Shown here: positions 17,429-25,923 of the stretch, piece by piece
Position numbering within the stretch: position 1 is the stretch's first letter
Layout of the letters: the number at the start of each line of letters is the position of its first letter
Assembly: GCA_964508025.1 (NCBI GenBank)
Contig: CAZDSF010000009.1
Coordinates: 18,514 to 82,513 of the forward strand
DNA length: 64,000 bases
Reading direction: 5' to 3'
DNA from: JAAZNO01 sp964508025
GTDB lineage: Bacteria; Chloroflexota; Anaerolineae; B4-G1; SLSP01
The notes under the pieces: generated by a model
The model's input: the letters and a program-made list of their open reading frames with translations, nothing else
Told to the model about the DNA's origin: nothing
Databases searched by the model: none
Program-made: the position numbers and the translations under genes

Positions 17429-18919
17429 TCAGCGGCGGCGTGAGATGAAGAAGAGCACGCCAATCCCAATCGCCAGCAGCAGCACGATGATCCCGCTCAC
17501 CCGAATAATGGTATTCAGGGCGCCGCTCAATCCACTGGCGGCTTCGCGCGTGGGAGTGGAAGGCGGCGGCGTAGGTTGCGCCTCACTGCCCGCATCAGCC
17601 ACACGGACGTAGCCCAGCTGCATCGCCGAGATCTGCCCACCGCCAAGCGGAATGCCCCACTCGCCAGGCCCTACAGGCTGATAGCCCGCCGGCGGCGTCT
17701 GCCGCAGCACGTAGTTGCCCGGTTGAAGATTCTGGAAGCAGTAAGGTTCGCTAATGCCATCGGTGGTATAGGAGCCGGCAGGCCCGGCAGTCCCTACCAA
17801 CGTGATGACGGCATTGGGCAGCAGCCCTTCGGATTCTGGCTGCTGGATGCCATCGGCGTTCCGGTCGTAGAAAGCGCTCACACACAAGCTCGCCAGATCC
17901 CCGGCGGGCGGCGCCTGGGTAGGCGCGACCGGCGTTTCGCCCGGCGCAGGGGTGGGGACCTCCGCCGTGGGCATCGGGGTGGGCGTGGGCAGCGTGATCG
18001 GCGCGCCAGAGATGATGATCTCCTGCCCAATGCTGAGCAGGTCATTGGGACCGAGCGACCCGGCGTTGAGCCGGCGCAGTTCATCCAGAGACACATTGTA
18101 GCGCAGGGCGATGCCAAACAGCGTATCGCCGGCCTGCACGATATGCACCACGGCCCCATCAGGGCGCGGGGTAGAAGTAGCGCGCGGGGTCGGCGGCACT
18201 GCGGAGGTCGGCGGGGGCGGCGGCGGCGTGGCGGTGGGGGGTGTGGCGGGCTGGACGATTTCCAGAACCGCGTTATCCCACCAGGAATCCATGTGCGCAA
18301 TGGGCAGCACCAACCGGAACTGGCTGGAGGTGAACACCGTCACCTGACCGCTCTGCCCCGCGGTCGCTTCGATGGAAAGCGTCTGCCAGCTATCGCGGAC
18401 GTTGTTCTCGCCGCTCCAAATGACGCCAACATTCCACTGCCCACGCCCTTCAGGATCAATGCCGACCTGCATTCGCGGCGCCCAATCGGTGTACGAAGGG
18501 GCCGGCGGTTGTTCGTTCGCCGCGCGGGAGTAGCCCATCACAGTAAAGCGCACGCGCGAGCCGGGCGGCACGCTCACCGTTTGATAGACGCCTGCGTGCC
18601 AGGTGATGTACTGCGCCCCTACCTGCTGCGAAGGCGGACCCTGGGTCAACCCCAGGTTGTTGTAATCCATCTCCTGGCCCCAGTTGGGGCGGCAGACAAA
18701 ATCCCAGTCGGGCGGGCGCGTATCGCATTTCTCGCCGCTGTCTTCGTACCAGGGATTCCAGCCATTAGCCACGCCGTTGTTGTACGGCGCATCGAAACCC
18801 GGATTGACCAGCAGGTTCTGCGCCTGCGCCGCTGCCGGGCGGCGCGCCGAACCGACATAGAGACCGCCCATGACCAGCGTCAGGACGGCAATAATTAAAA
18901 CATAGCGTTTGATTTGCAT
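17429..18919 (-). CDS. LysM-containing, membrane-anchored surface protein
   Basis: A 496-aa exported protein. Residues 1-33 form a signal peptide. Residues 35-225 are a carbohydrate-binding-like beta domain ('LLVNPGFD', 'GVYQTVSVPPGSRVRFTV'). Two Thr/Pro-rich linkers flank a LysM domain at about 257-303 ('HIVQAGDTLFGIALRYNV'), which binds N-acetylglucosamine polymers such as peptidoglycan. Residues 341-430 resemble an SdrD B-like or prealbumin-like fold ('FYDRNADGIQQPESEG'). A single membrane helix (474-493) ends in RRR, a stop-transfer anchor. ATG at 18919 is preferred to the GTG just before it. The role is probably cell-wall attachment or sensing. It is monocistronic. Confidence 0.8.
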   Translation of the reverse strand: MQIKRYVLIIAVLTLVMGGLYVGSARRPAAAQAQNLLVNPGFDAPYNNGVANGWNPWYEDSGEKCDTRPPDWDFVCRPNWGQEMDYNNLGLTQGPPSQQVGAQYITWHAGVYQTVSVPPGSRVRFTVMGYSRAANEQPPAPSYTDWAPRMQVGIDPEGRGQWNVGVIWSGENNVRDSWQTLSIEATAGQSGQVTVFTSSQFRLVLPIAHMDSWWDNAVLEIVQPATPPTATPPPPPPTSAVPPTPRATSTPRPDGAVVHIVQAGDTLFGIALRYNVSLDELRRLNAGSLGPNDLLSIGQEIIISGAPITLPTPTPMPTAEVPTPAPGETPVAPTQAPPAGDLASLCVSAFYDRNADGIQQPESEGLLPNAVITLVGTAGPAGSYTTDGISEPYCFQNLQPGNYVLRQTPPAGYQPVGPGEWGIPLGGGQISAMQLGYVRVADAGSEAQPTPPPSTPTREAASGLSGALNTIIRVSGIIVLLLAIGIGVLFFISRRR

Positions 18920-18953
18920 CACACTTCACATCCTTCATAAATTTACTAAGTGA

Positions 18954-18965
18954 ACGCCTAGGCGT
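18954..18965. promoter_or_regulatory. 12-bp palindrome upstream of the LysM gene
   Basis: ACGCCTAGGCGT is a perfect palindrome 35 bases upstream of the LysM start. It could be an operator; no regulator is known. Confidence 0.3.
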
Positions 18966-19110
18966 CATGATTCATACCACAGCGCCTGCACCGCCGTCGG
19001 ATTGGAGCCCCCCAAGCCGATACTGATTAAGGATTGTAACATAACGCAAAAAGGCGTCAACTTGCACTCACAGTGGTATAATGAAGCCGACAATCATGAG
19101 GCGGTCATCC

Positions 19111-19992
19111 ATGGCGCACAAAGCAAAAGATTTTCTGGAACTCATCAAGTTCGAACATACCCTTTTCGCGCTGCCTTTCGCCTATCTGGGGATGTTTCTG
19201 GCCGCGCGCGCTATCCCCAGAAGTTGGCCCACATGGAACGAATTTCTCTGGATCACCATCGCGATGGCTGCAGCGCGGACGTTGGCAATGGGCTTCAACC
19301 GACTGGTGGATCGCGTCCTCGATGCGCGCAATCCACGCACGGCCGCCCGCCCGCTGGCGACGGGGCGGGTGACGCGCGCGACGGCGGTGTGGGGAACGGT
19401 GATCTCCGGCGCGGTCTTGATGATTGCCGCGTGGCGCCTGGGACCGCTGCCATTGCGGTTGTTGCCAGGCGCGCTGATATGCCTCCTGGGTTATTCCTAC
19501 ACCAAACGCTTCACCTGGATGTCGCATTTCATTCTGGGCTTCACGGATGGTCTGGCGCCGATGGGGGCGTGGGTCGCAGTGCGCGGCTCGTTGCTGGCAT
19601 GGAACGATTGGCCCGCGTGGGCGCTGCTCGCAGCGGTAACGCTATGGATCGGCGGTTTCGATCTCATCTATGCCTGCCAGGATGTGGATTTCGACCGGGA
19701 AGCCGGGTTGCACGCCATTCCGGCGCGCTTCGGCATTGCGGCGGCGTTGCGATTGGCGCGCATCTGTCACGCAACCGTCGCCGCACTCTTGGGCGGCTTG
19801 GGCCTGGGCGTGGGATTGGGCTGGCCTTACTGGCTCGCCTGGAGCATCGTAACGGGATTGTTGATCTACGAGCACCGGCTGGTACAGCCCGATGATCTCT
19901 CGCGTGTGGATGTGGCCTTCTTCAATGTGAACGGCTATATCAGCGTGACGTTGCTCGCGGGCGTGCTGGCGGCACTGCTAATCAAAGGATGA
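19111..19992 (+). CDS. UbiA-family prenyltransferase, MqnP/UbiA type
   Basis: A 293-aa integral membrane protein with seven to nine hydrophobic segments. It opens with 'FLELIKFEHTLFALPFAYLGM', carries the first Asp-rich site in 'NRLVDRVLDARNPRT' and the second in 'YACQDVDFDREAGLHAIP', which bind prenyl diphosphate through Mg2+. It attaches a polyprenyl chain to an aromatic acid. The sequence is closest in style to the putative MqnP of the futalosine menaquinone route, although no other mqn gene is in the window. The ATG at 19111 is preferred to 19081 because TATAAT at 19077-19082 would be the -10 element and GAGG precedes 19111. Confidence 0.8.
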   Translation: MAHKAKDFLELIKFEHTLFALPFAYLGMFLAARAIPRSWPTWNEFLWITIAMAAARTLAMGFNRLVDRVLDARNPRTAARPLATGRVTRATAVWGTVISGAVLMIAAWRLGPLPLRLLPGALICLLGYSYTKRFTWMSHFILGFTDGLAPMGAWVAVRGSLLAWNDWPAWALLAAVTLWIGGFDLIYACQDVDFDREAGLHAIPARFGIAAALRLARICHATVAALLGGLGLGVGLGWPYWLAWSIVTGLLIYEHRLVQPDDLSRVDVAFFNVNGYISVTLLAGVLAALLIKG

Positions 19993-20007
19993 AGACGGAA
20001 GGATGAA
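19987..20007 (+). repeat. heptamer repeat overlapping a stop and a start codon
   Basis: Three heptamers, ggatgaa, gacggaa, ggatgaa, span the stop codon of the prenyltransferase and the start codon of the next gene. Confidence 0.55.
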
Positions 20008-20971
20008 GGCATTGCGAGACCTGCGTCAGGCGTTGGGATATGGCATACTTGCAGTCATACTGATGACGATTCTTCTCTCATGCGCGCAACGCCAAGCAGC
20101 GCCGGCGCCGTTGCGCATCGGCGTGCTGCCGATCCTGGATGCCCTGCCGCTGTATGCAGCGGAGCGCGAGGGGTATTTTGCCGCAGCGGGCGTAGAGGTG
20201 ACGCTGGTACCAGTGGCTTCAGCCGCAGAGCGCGATCAATTGCTGCAAGCCGGGCAATTGGATGGGGTCATCAACGATCTGGCGGCGCTGGCGTTGTACA
20301 ACCGCGATGAACCCCGACTGGTGGGCGTGCGGTACGCGATGCAGGCGACTTCAACCGCGCCGCAGTTTCGCATCCTCGCGGCGGGTAATACCAGAATCAC
20401 GGCACCAGAGCAATTACGCGGGGTGCAAATCGGCGTTTCTCAGGGGACGGTGATCGAATACGTGACCGAGCGGCTGTTGGAGGCAGAAGGGCTGGCGCCG
20501 ACGGAGATCGCGATACTGGCAGTGCCCAGGATTCCAGAGCGGCTGGCGCTGCTGGGCGCGGGCCAGCTCCAGGCGGCGACGCTGCCAGAGCCGCTGGCGA
20601 CGCTTGCGATGCAACAAGGGGCGCGCACCATCCTCGATGATACACGCCATCCGCAATACAGTTGCAGCGTCTTTGCGTTCCGCCAGGAGATTATAAGCGC
20701 ACAGCCAGAAGCCATCCGGGGATTTCTGATAGCGGTAGAACAGGCAGCGGCGCACATCAATGCGGATAAAATGCAGTGGGATGACGTACTGGTCGCGCAA
20801 AACCTCATCCCGCCCTCTTTGTTGGGGACCTATACGCTGCCGGATTATCCCGGCGCGGCGGTTCCCACACGCGAGCAATTCGAGGACGTCGTGCGCTGGC
20901 TGCGGGACAAGGAACTCCTCAACGTAGCCATCGAATATGTCAAGGTGATAGATGCCGGCTTCTTGCCTTGA
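20003..20971 (+). CDS. NMT1/THI5-like ABC substrate-binding lipoprotein
   Basis: A 322-aa solute-binding protein. A hydrophobic leader ends in a lipobox-like 'LLSCAQ', so Cys27 is probably lipid-modified and the protein is tethered outside the cytoplasmic membrane. The mature part has the NMT1/SsuA fold pattern: 'LRIGVLPILDALPLYAAEREGYF', 'DGVINDLAALALY', 'GVQIGVSQGTVIEY'. Such proteins deliver thiamine precursors, sulfonates or similar small ligands to an ABC permease, but no permease or ATPase gene is adjacent. It starts 10 bases after the prenyltransferase stop, so the two are likely co-transcribed. The ligand is unknown. Confidence 0.75.
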   Translation: MKALRDLRQALGYGILAVILMTILLSCAQRQAAPAPLRIGVLPILDALPLYAAEREGYFAAAGVEVTLVPVASAAERDQLLQAGQLDGVINDLAALALYNRDEPRLVGVRYAMQATSTAPQFRILAAGNTRITAPEQLRGVQIGVSQGTVIEYVTERLLEAEGLAPTEIAILAVPRIPERLALLGAGQLQAATLPEPLATLAMQQGARTILDDTRHPQYSCSVFAFRQEIISAQPEAIRGFLIAVEQAAAHINADKMQWDDVLVAQNLIPPSLLGTYTLPDYPGAAVPTREQFEDVVRWLRDKELLNVAIEYVKVIDAGFLP

Positions 20972-20991
20972 CCGAAAGAATGACAATAGTT

Positions 20992-21066
20992 CGTAGAGCA
21001 TCGTGAGCCGTGAGCCGTTCACCACGCGCAGACTGGGCTCTACTCACGGCTGACCCACTACTATTT
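20992..21066 (+). repeat. leader heptamer element, sense orientation
   Basis: A region of about 75 bases with two facing arms, gtagagc..gtgagccgtgagcc and ctactcacggctgacccactactattt, immediately before the GGGAGG site of the gene at 21083. It is the same element type as at 35142, 36716 and, on the other strand, 24150. Confidence 0.75.
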
Positions 21067-21082
21067 CAGGGAGGTTACACAA

Positions 21083-22681
21083 ATGAAACGCTATTCCATA
21101 CTGCTATGGGCGTTGGCGCTGGCAAGCCTGATGTTAGCCGCCATCTATGCTGTGAGCCTGGCTTCGACATTGACGCCGCCGTATGTCGTTGCCATCCAGG
21201 ACACGGGCGCCAACACGCATCCGTATCGGGTGGGCGTGGATTCCGCGCGCGGGTTGGCTTATGTGCTGGATCAGCAGGGCCAGATCTGGGTCTTTGCCGG
21301 CACGGAGATCACGGCCACACTCCCAGGCGGCAGCCCCAATTACGTCGCGGTGGCGCCGGGCGGCTACACCTATGTGACCCAACGCGACGGCGGTGCGGTG
21401 CGCGTGCTGGAGGGCAAAGCGCTGCGGGGTACGGTTTCGCTGGGCGGCAAAGTCTCCGGGGCGGCGGCGGTGCTCACCAGCACCCAGAACGTCTACGTGG
21501 CGCTGCCCCAGGCGAACCAGGTGGCCGTGTTTCAGGGCTATGGCGCTGTGCCGGTCACATACATTGATGTGGGCGTCGAACCTTTCGCCCTGGCTACTAA
21601 CCCGACCACCGGGCGCGTCTACGTCGCCAACCTCCGGTCGCACAACGTCTCGGTGATCGAGGGGACATCCGTCATCGCCACGATTCCAGTCGGACAATTC
21701 CCCGCTGCGGCGGCGGTGAACCCCATCAACGGTTACGTCTACGTCGCCAACAGCGGCAGCAACACTGTCAGTGTCATCCAGGGGCTTACGGTGATCCAGA
21801 CCGTGAACGTTGGATATAATCCCGGCGACATCGCCGTGAACCCCGCCAACGGGCGCGTGTACGTAGTCAATAACGGCGACCCCGTCAACCCTGGCTCTTT
21901 GAGCGTGCTACAAGATGCGCAGGCTGCGCCCGTCGCTACGACGCAGGTGGGAAATGATCCACGCGCCGTGGACGTGAATCCGCGCAGCGGGTATATCTAT
22001 GTCGTCGGCGGGCGCGGGAATGTGGGGACCGTAGCCGTGCTGAGCGACACCCTGGTCATCGAGACATTCCTGCCGGTAGGGCACTCGCCAGAAGATGTGG
22101 CGGTAGATCCGGTGAGCGATCTCGGCTACGCTTCGCTCTACAAATCAGCGGGGGGAGCCATGGGGCAGGTGGTCATCTTGGGCCGCTCCGAGGCTTCGGT
22201 GGCGCCGGTAGACCCCGTGACCGGCGCCACGCTCGCTTGTGAGGGGGTAGACGGGCGCCCTATCCAAATCGAAATCCCTGCCAACGCAGTCACGGATACA
22301 GTAACGCTCCTCTGCGCCGGCTGGATGCCCGACACGCTCCCCACCCACCAATTCGCCGGCCAGGGATTCTTGCTCAAGGTGTACAAATTCGGCGTCCACC
22401 GTCCCGGTTATCAATTCCAGACGCCCATCACGGTGCGCGCCGCTTATCCCATCCCCCTGCCCGGCGACGTCGATGTTGCGGAACTGGAGCTGCGGGTCGG
22501 CGCTTCTGGCGGGGGCGTTTGGGGAACGACGGGCATCGTCTCGCAGCAAGTGCAATCCGCGCAACAACGCCTGATAGCGACCCTTTTGAGACTTCCAGAA
22601 CGGTCACAGGATGGCTATGCGTTGGTGACGCCGGCAGGCAAGTTCATCTATCTGCCATTGGTGCTGAAGACCGCCAACTGA
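21083..22681 (+). CDS. secreted YVTN beta-propeller protein with C-terminal YLPLV motif
   Basis: A 532-aa exported protein. Residues 1-28 are a signal peptide. Residues 45-365 form about seven blades of the YVTN/SMP-30 kind, with repeated 'GRVYVAN', 'GYVYVANSGSNTVSVI' and 'GYIYVVGGRG' strands, expected to fold as a beta-propeller for extracellular binding. Residues 380-515 form another beta-rich domain. The protein ends 'FIYLPLVLKTAN'; a (I/V)YLPLV(x)K tail of this type recurs at the end of many secreted Chloroflexota proteins and may be a sorting signal (recalled pattern, mechanism unknown). It is preceded by a leader heptamer element. Confidence 0.8.
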   Translation: MKRYSILLWALALASLMLAAIYAVSLASTLTPPYVVAIQDTGANTHPYRVGVDSARGLAYVLDQQGQIWVFAGTEITATLPGGSPNYVAVAPGGYTYVTQRDGGAVRVLEGKALRGTVSLGGKVSGAAAVLTSTQNVYVALPQANQVAVFQGYGAVPVTYIDVGVEPFALATNPTTGRVYVANLRSHNVSVIEGTSVIATIPVGQFPAAAAVNPINGYVYVANSGSNTVSVIQGLTVIQTVNVGYNPGDIAVNPANGRVYVVNNGDPVNPGSLSVLQDAQAAPVATTQVGNDPRAVDVNPRSGYIYVVGGRGNVGTVAVLSDTLVIETFLPVGHSPEDVAVDPVSDLGYASLYKSAGGAMGQVVILGRSEASVAPVDPVTGATLACEGVDGRPIQIEIPANAVTDTVTLLCAGWMPDTLPTHQFAGQGFLLKVYKFGVHRPGYQFQTPITVRAAYPIPLPGDVDVAELELRVGASGGGVWGTTGIVSQQVQSAQQRLIATLLRLPERSQDGYALVTPAGKFIYLPLVLKTAN

Positions 22682-22690
22682 GCCACAACA

Positions 22691-22731
22691 AAAACCCTCT
22701 CTGCGGCGATGTGCTTTGCCGCAGAGAGGGT
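22691..22731. terminator. bidirectional terminator between converging genes
   Basis: A 14-bp stem (ACCCTCTCTGCGGC paired with its complement, 22694-22731) with a T-rich tail on the plus strand and five Ts on the minus strand. It serves the propeller gene and asnS. Confidence 0.85.
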
Positions 22732-22780
22732 CGTTTCTTACGAGTGCGAGTCCCCAGCACCGCCTCCACGGGCTGGCGCG

Positions 22781-24121
22781 CTACGGGTAGACGCGCTTGA
22801 GCGTGCGCGGGAAGGGAATCGTCTCCCGAATGTGCTCGATGCCGCAAATCCAGGTGACGGTGCGTTCGACGCCCAAGCCAAAACCGCTGTGCGGCACGCT
22901 TCCAAATTTGCGCAGCTCCATATACCACGTGAACGCCTCTTCGGGCAGCTTATCGCGGTGGATGTGCTCCAGCAACTTCTGCGGATCGGAGATACGCTCA
23001 CTGCCGCCGATGATCTCCCCATACCCCTCCGGCGCGAGCAAATCCACGCTCTTGCAGACCTCTGGGCGTCCGGGCCACGGCTCCATGTAGAAGGCTTTGA
23101 CGGCAGTGGGATAGCCGTAGACGAACACCGGTTTGTCGAAGCGCTTGGTGAGCTCGGTCTCGTGCGGAGAGCCGAAGTCGCCGCCCCATTCAATTGCCAG
23201 CTGCGCTTTGAGTTCGGGATTATCGGTCTCCGCGCGAATTTCAGCCAGCATCTCCAACGCCTGATCGTAAGAGATACGCGGGAAGGGCGGCGTAATTCGC
23301 TCCAGGAAGGTCGTATCGCGGCCCAGGAAAGCCAGCTCCGCCGCGCGCTCGCGCAACGTCCGCTGAACGATGTGTGAGACGAATTGCTCCTCGATCTCCA
23401 TCAGCTCGTCCAGATCACAAAAAGCGATTTCCGGCTCCACCATCCAGAACTCGGTGAGATGGCGGCGCGTCTTGGATTTCTCCGCGCGGAAGGTTGGCCC
23501 AAAACAGTAAACGCGGTTGAAGGCGAAGATATTGGCTTCGTTGTAGAGCTGCCCGGTCTGCGCCAGATACGTCGGCTCGCCGAAGTAATCCACCTCGAAC
23601 AGCGTCGTCGTGCCCTCGCCGGCGGCAGGCGTGAGGATAGGCGTATCCATGTGGATGAAGCCGTTGTTGTTCAGCCACTCGTGGATGGCGTTGATGACCG
23701 TGGCGCGCACGCGCAAAATGGCCCACTGGCTCTGTGTGCGGATCCAGAGGTGACGGTTGTCGAGCAGGAAATCCACGCCGTGCTCCTTGAGCGCGATGGG
23801 ATACTCGTCCGCCACGGCCTGCACCACCTCCAAGCCGGTCACGCCGACCTCGAAGCCGCCGGGAATGCCCGGCGCGCGCGGATCGGCGCGCACCACACCC
23901 GTGATGATGACGGAAGATTCCTGGGGAATATGCGCTGCCGTCTCGAAAACCTCGGCCGGCACATCCTTGCTGAAGACCACGCACTGGACAAAGCCATACC
24001 CATCGCGCAGCAAGAGAAACACCAGCTTGCCCTTGTGGGTACGGTTGTACACCCAACCGCGAAGGGTCACTTCCTGTCCGACGTAATCTGCAATCTGTTC
24101 CACGCGAATGATGGGCGCCAT
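22781..24121 (-). CDS. asnS: asparaginyl-tRNA synthetase
   Basis: A 446-aa class IIb synthetase that charges tRNA-Asn. The N-terminal OB-fold ('VTLRGWVYNRTHKGKLVFLL') is followed by motif 2 ('FGPTFRAEKSKTRRHLTEFW') and motif 3 ('GFGLGVERTVTWICGIEHIR'). The length and lack of a large insertion favour AsnS over AspS. The ATG at 24121 follows GAGGG and gives the normal N-terminus; the upstream open frame runs through a repeat element. That leader holds the heptamer element at 24150-24235. Confidence 0.93.
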   Translation of the reverse strand: MAPIIRVEQIADYVGQEVTLRGWVYNRTHKGKLVFLLLRDGYGFVQCVVFSKDVPAEVFETAAHIPQESSVIITGVVRADPRAPGIPGGFEVGVTGLEVVQAVADEYPIALKEHGVDFLLDNRHLWIRTQSQWAILRVRATVINAIHEWLNNNGFIHMDTPILTPAAGEGTTTLFEVDYFGEPTYLAQTGQLYNEANIFAFNRVYCFGPTFRAEKSKTRRHLTEFWMVEPEIAFCDLDELMEIEEQFVSHIVQRTLRERAAELAFLGRDTTFLERITPPFPRISYDQALEMLAEIRAETDNPELKAQLAIEWGGDFGSPHETELTKRFDKPVFVYGYPTAVKAFYMEPWPGRPEVCKSVDLLAPEGYGEIIGGSERISDPQKLLEHIHRDKLPEEAFTWYMELRKFGSVPHSGFGLGVERTVTWICGIEHIRETIPFPRTLKRVYP

Positions 24122-24149
24122 AGCCTTTCCCTCCTCTGAAAATCCTCTG

Positions 24150-24235
24150 AAAATAGTAATGGGTGAGCAGAGAGCCGTAAGTAGTGAGCAGGTTTTGCCA
24201 ACCTCGACTGCTCTCTGCTCTCTACGCACTCTTTT
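24150..24235 (-). repeat. leader heptamer element upstream of asnS
   Basis: Read on the minus strand it has gtagagagcagagagcagt then ctcactacttacggctctctgctcacccattactatttt, matching the elements at 20992, 35142 and 36716 in the same sense relative to the downstream gene. Confidence 0.75.
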
Positions 24236-24256
24236 CGGCTGTATCGCCGGGCACAC

Positions 24257-24910
24257 TCAGGCCGTTTCTACGACGCGGCGGCGCTGGAACAGCCGGCGCG
24301 CGAAGAAAGCCAGCACGCCCACGACGCCCACCACCAGCACAACCTTTTCGTAACGCCCAACCCATTCCAGCACCAGGGGCCAGTTCTGTCCCAAGACAAA
24401 GCCCGCCAACGCCAACACGAAGCTCCACAGCGCGGTACCGATGGCAGTGTAGAGGGTGAAGCGTCCCATGTTCATCACGGCGATCCCGGCAGGCACGGAA
24501 ATCAGACTGCGCACGATGGGCACCATGCGCCCAAAGAAAATCACCAGCTCGCCGTAACGATTGAACCAGGCGAGCGCCGTGTCGAAATCGGCTTCTGAAA
24601 GCAAGAACCACTTGCCGAAGCGGCGCAACAACTCCCGCACCCGCTCTTCGCCGAACCAGTAACCGATTCCGTAGAAGACCATCGCGCCCGCCACCGAACC
24701 GATAGCGCCCACGAGGGTGATCCCCAGAAGCGTGAAGCCGCCGCGCTTTTCGGCTGCGAGCCAGCCCGCCATGGGCAAGACCGCTTCAGAGGGAATGGGA
24801 GGGAAAACGTTCTCGATGAACATCACCAGGCCCAGCCCAACATAACCCAATGCCTCGATGATTCCCTGCACCCAGATCGCAATCTTGTCCAACAAACCAC
24901 TCAATCCCAT
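24257..24910 (-). CDS. DedA-family membrane protein
   Basis: A 217-aa membrane protein with the DedA/SNARE-associated pattern: 'FIENVFPPIPSEAVLPMAG' (about 32-50) and 'FFGRMVPIVRSLISVPAGIA' (about 125-144), with the Arg and acidic residues thought to matter for lipid carrier flipping. Four to five hydrophobic helices are visible and the tail is basic (RRLFQRRR). Members are implicated in recycling undecaprenyl phosphate or phospholipids and in envelope homeostasis. It lies upstream of asnS on the same strand, but a repeat-bearing leader of about 135 bases separates them. Confidence 0.88.
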   Translation of the reverse strand: MGLSGLLDKIAIWVQGIIEALGYVGLGLVMFIENVFPPIPSEAVLPMAGWLAAEKRGGFTLLGITLVGAIGSVAGAMVFYGIGYWFGEERVRELLRRFGKWFLLSEADFDTALAWFNRYGELVIFFGRMVPIVRSLISVPAGIAVMNMGRFTLYTAIGTALWSFVLALAGFVLGQNWPLVLEWVGRYEKVVLVVGVVGVLAFFARRLFQRRRVVETA

Positions 24911-25013
24911 AACTAAACTCCTTTGCGTATGACCGCTGAAAGCTTGGCGTATCGTAAAGCAATGACCGGATTATACCACGGATACAAGTGCGCTGGGCAT
25001 TTCATGGCAAAAC

Positions 25014-25044
25014 ATTGTCACGACTTTACAAGATTGTGGTATAC
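25014..25044 (+). promoter_or_regulatory. possible promoter of the ppsR-sufS-sufU run
   Basis: TTGTCA (25014-25019) and TATACT (25039-25044) with a 19-base spacer, about 80 bases upstream of the regulatory protein start. The spacer is long. Confidence 0.35.
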
Positions 25045-25128
25045 TTATTTCGTACTTATGCGGTGTTTTTCGCCGGTGGGTCTCACCCAACCGCGAAAGA
25101 CCCACAAACTATGGTGAGGAAAGCACCC

Positions 25129-25920
25129 ATGTATGTCTTTGTGGTATCCGATGGCACAGGCATGACTGCCGAGCAGGTCGTTAACGCCGCGCTAATGCAA
25201 TTTGAAGGCGTCGAAGTGCAAACCATCCGGTACGCGGATGTTACCACTCCGGCGCAAGTACAGCAAGTGGTGCAAGATGCAGCAGCGCGCCACGCCTTGA
25301 TCGTCCACACGCTGGTCTCCGATGAGCTGCGCGTGCTGATGCTCAATCAGGCGCGGGAGTATCATGTGGATGCCATGGATTTGATGGGGCCGATGCTGGA
25401 TCGGCTCACGCTGGGATTGGGCAAGCCGCCCAAACAACAGCCGGGACTCTACGCCAAGCTCTCTGAAGAACGCAACCGGCGCATCGAGGCTGTGGAATTC
25501 GCCCTGCGGCATGATGATGGACAACGCGCGGACGAGCTGCACAATGCGGAGATCGTGTTGGTGGGCGTATCGCGCACAATGAAAACCCCCATTTCCATTT
25601 ATCTGGCCTATCACGGGTGGTTCGTAGCCAATGTCCCGCTGATTGTCGGCATTGCGCCGCCGGCGTCTCTGCTGGCATTGCCGCGCGAAAAGGTATTCGG
25701 GCTGACCATGGCCCCGGAGCGGCTGTTGGATTTGCGACGCACGCGGGCGCGGGCCACCGGATTGCCCGTGGGATCAACGTATGAATCCATTGCTGATTTG
25801 ACTGAGGAACTGCGCATGGCGCGAATGCTCTGCGCGGAACAGGGGTGGCGCACCATCAGCGTCACGGCGAAATCGGTTGAGGAAATCGCCAGTGAGATCA
25901 CGACACTGGTACGGAGGTAG
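25129..25920 (+). CDS. ppsR: PEP synthase / pyruvate phosphate dikinase regulatory protein
   Basis: A 263-aa bifunctional kinase/pyrophosphorylase of the DUF299 family. It opens with 'VFVVSDGTGMTAEQVV' and has a P-loop-like 'GVSRTMKTPISIYLA' at about 143-157, both diagnostic. The enzyme phosphorylates PEP synthase or PPDK on Thr with ADP and removes the phosphate with Pi, switching gluconeogenic flux. The ATG at 25129 follows GAGGAAAG, so the longer frame from 24988 is not used. It ends 3 bases before sufS, which implies co-transcription with the Fe-S genes; a functional link is not known. Confidence 0.9.
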   Translation: MYVFVVSDGTGMTAEQVVNAALMQFEGVEVQTIRYADVTTPAQVQQVVQDAAARHALIVHTLVSDELRVLMLNQAREYHVDAMDLMGPMLDRLTLGLGKPPKQQPGLYAKLSEERNRRIEAVEFALRHDDGQRADELHNAEIVLVGVSRTMKTPISIYLAYHGWFVANVPLIVGIAPPASLLALPREKVFGLTMAPERLLDLRRTRARATGLPVGSTYESIADLTEELRMARMLCAEQGWRTISVTAKSVEEIASEITTLVRR

Positions 25921-25923
25921 CAC

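Noticed and set aside
18954..19076. tRNA gene in the gap before the prenyltransferase
   Set aside because: No cloverleaf and no TPsiC-like GGTTCGAATCC; only a 12-bp palindrome is present.
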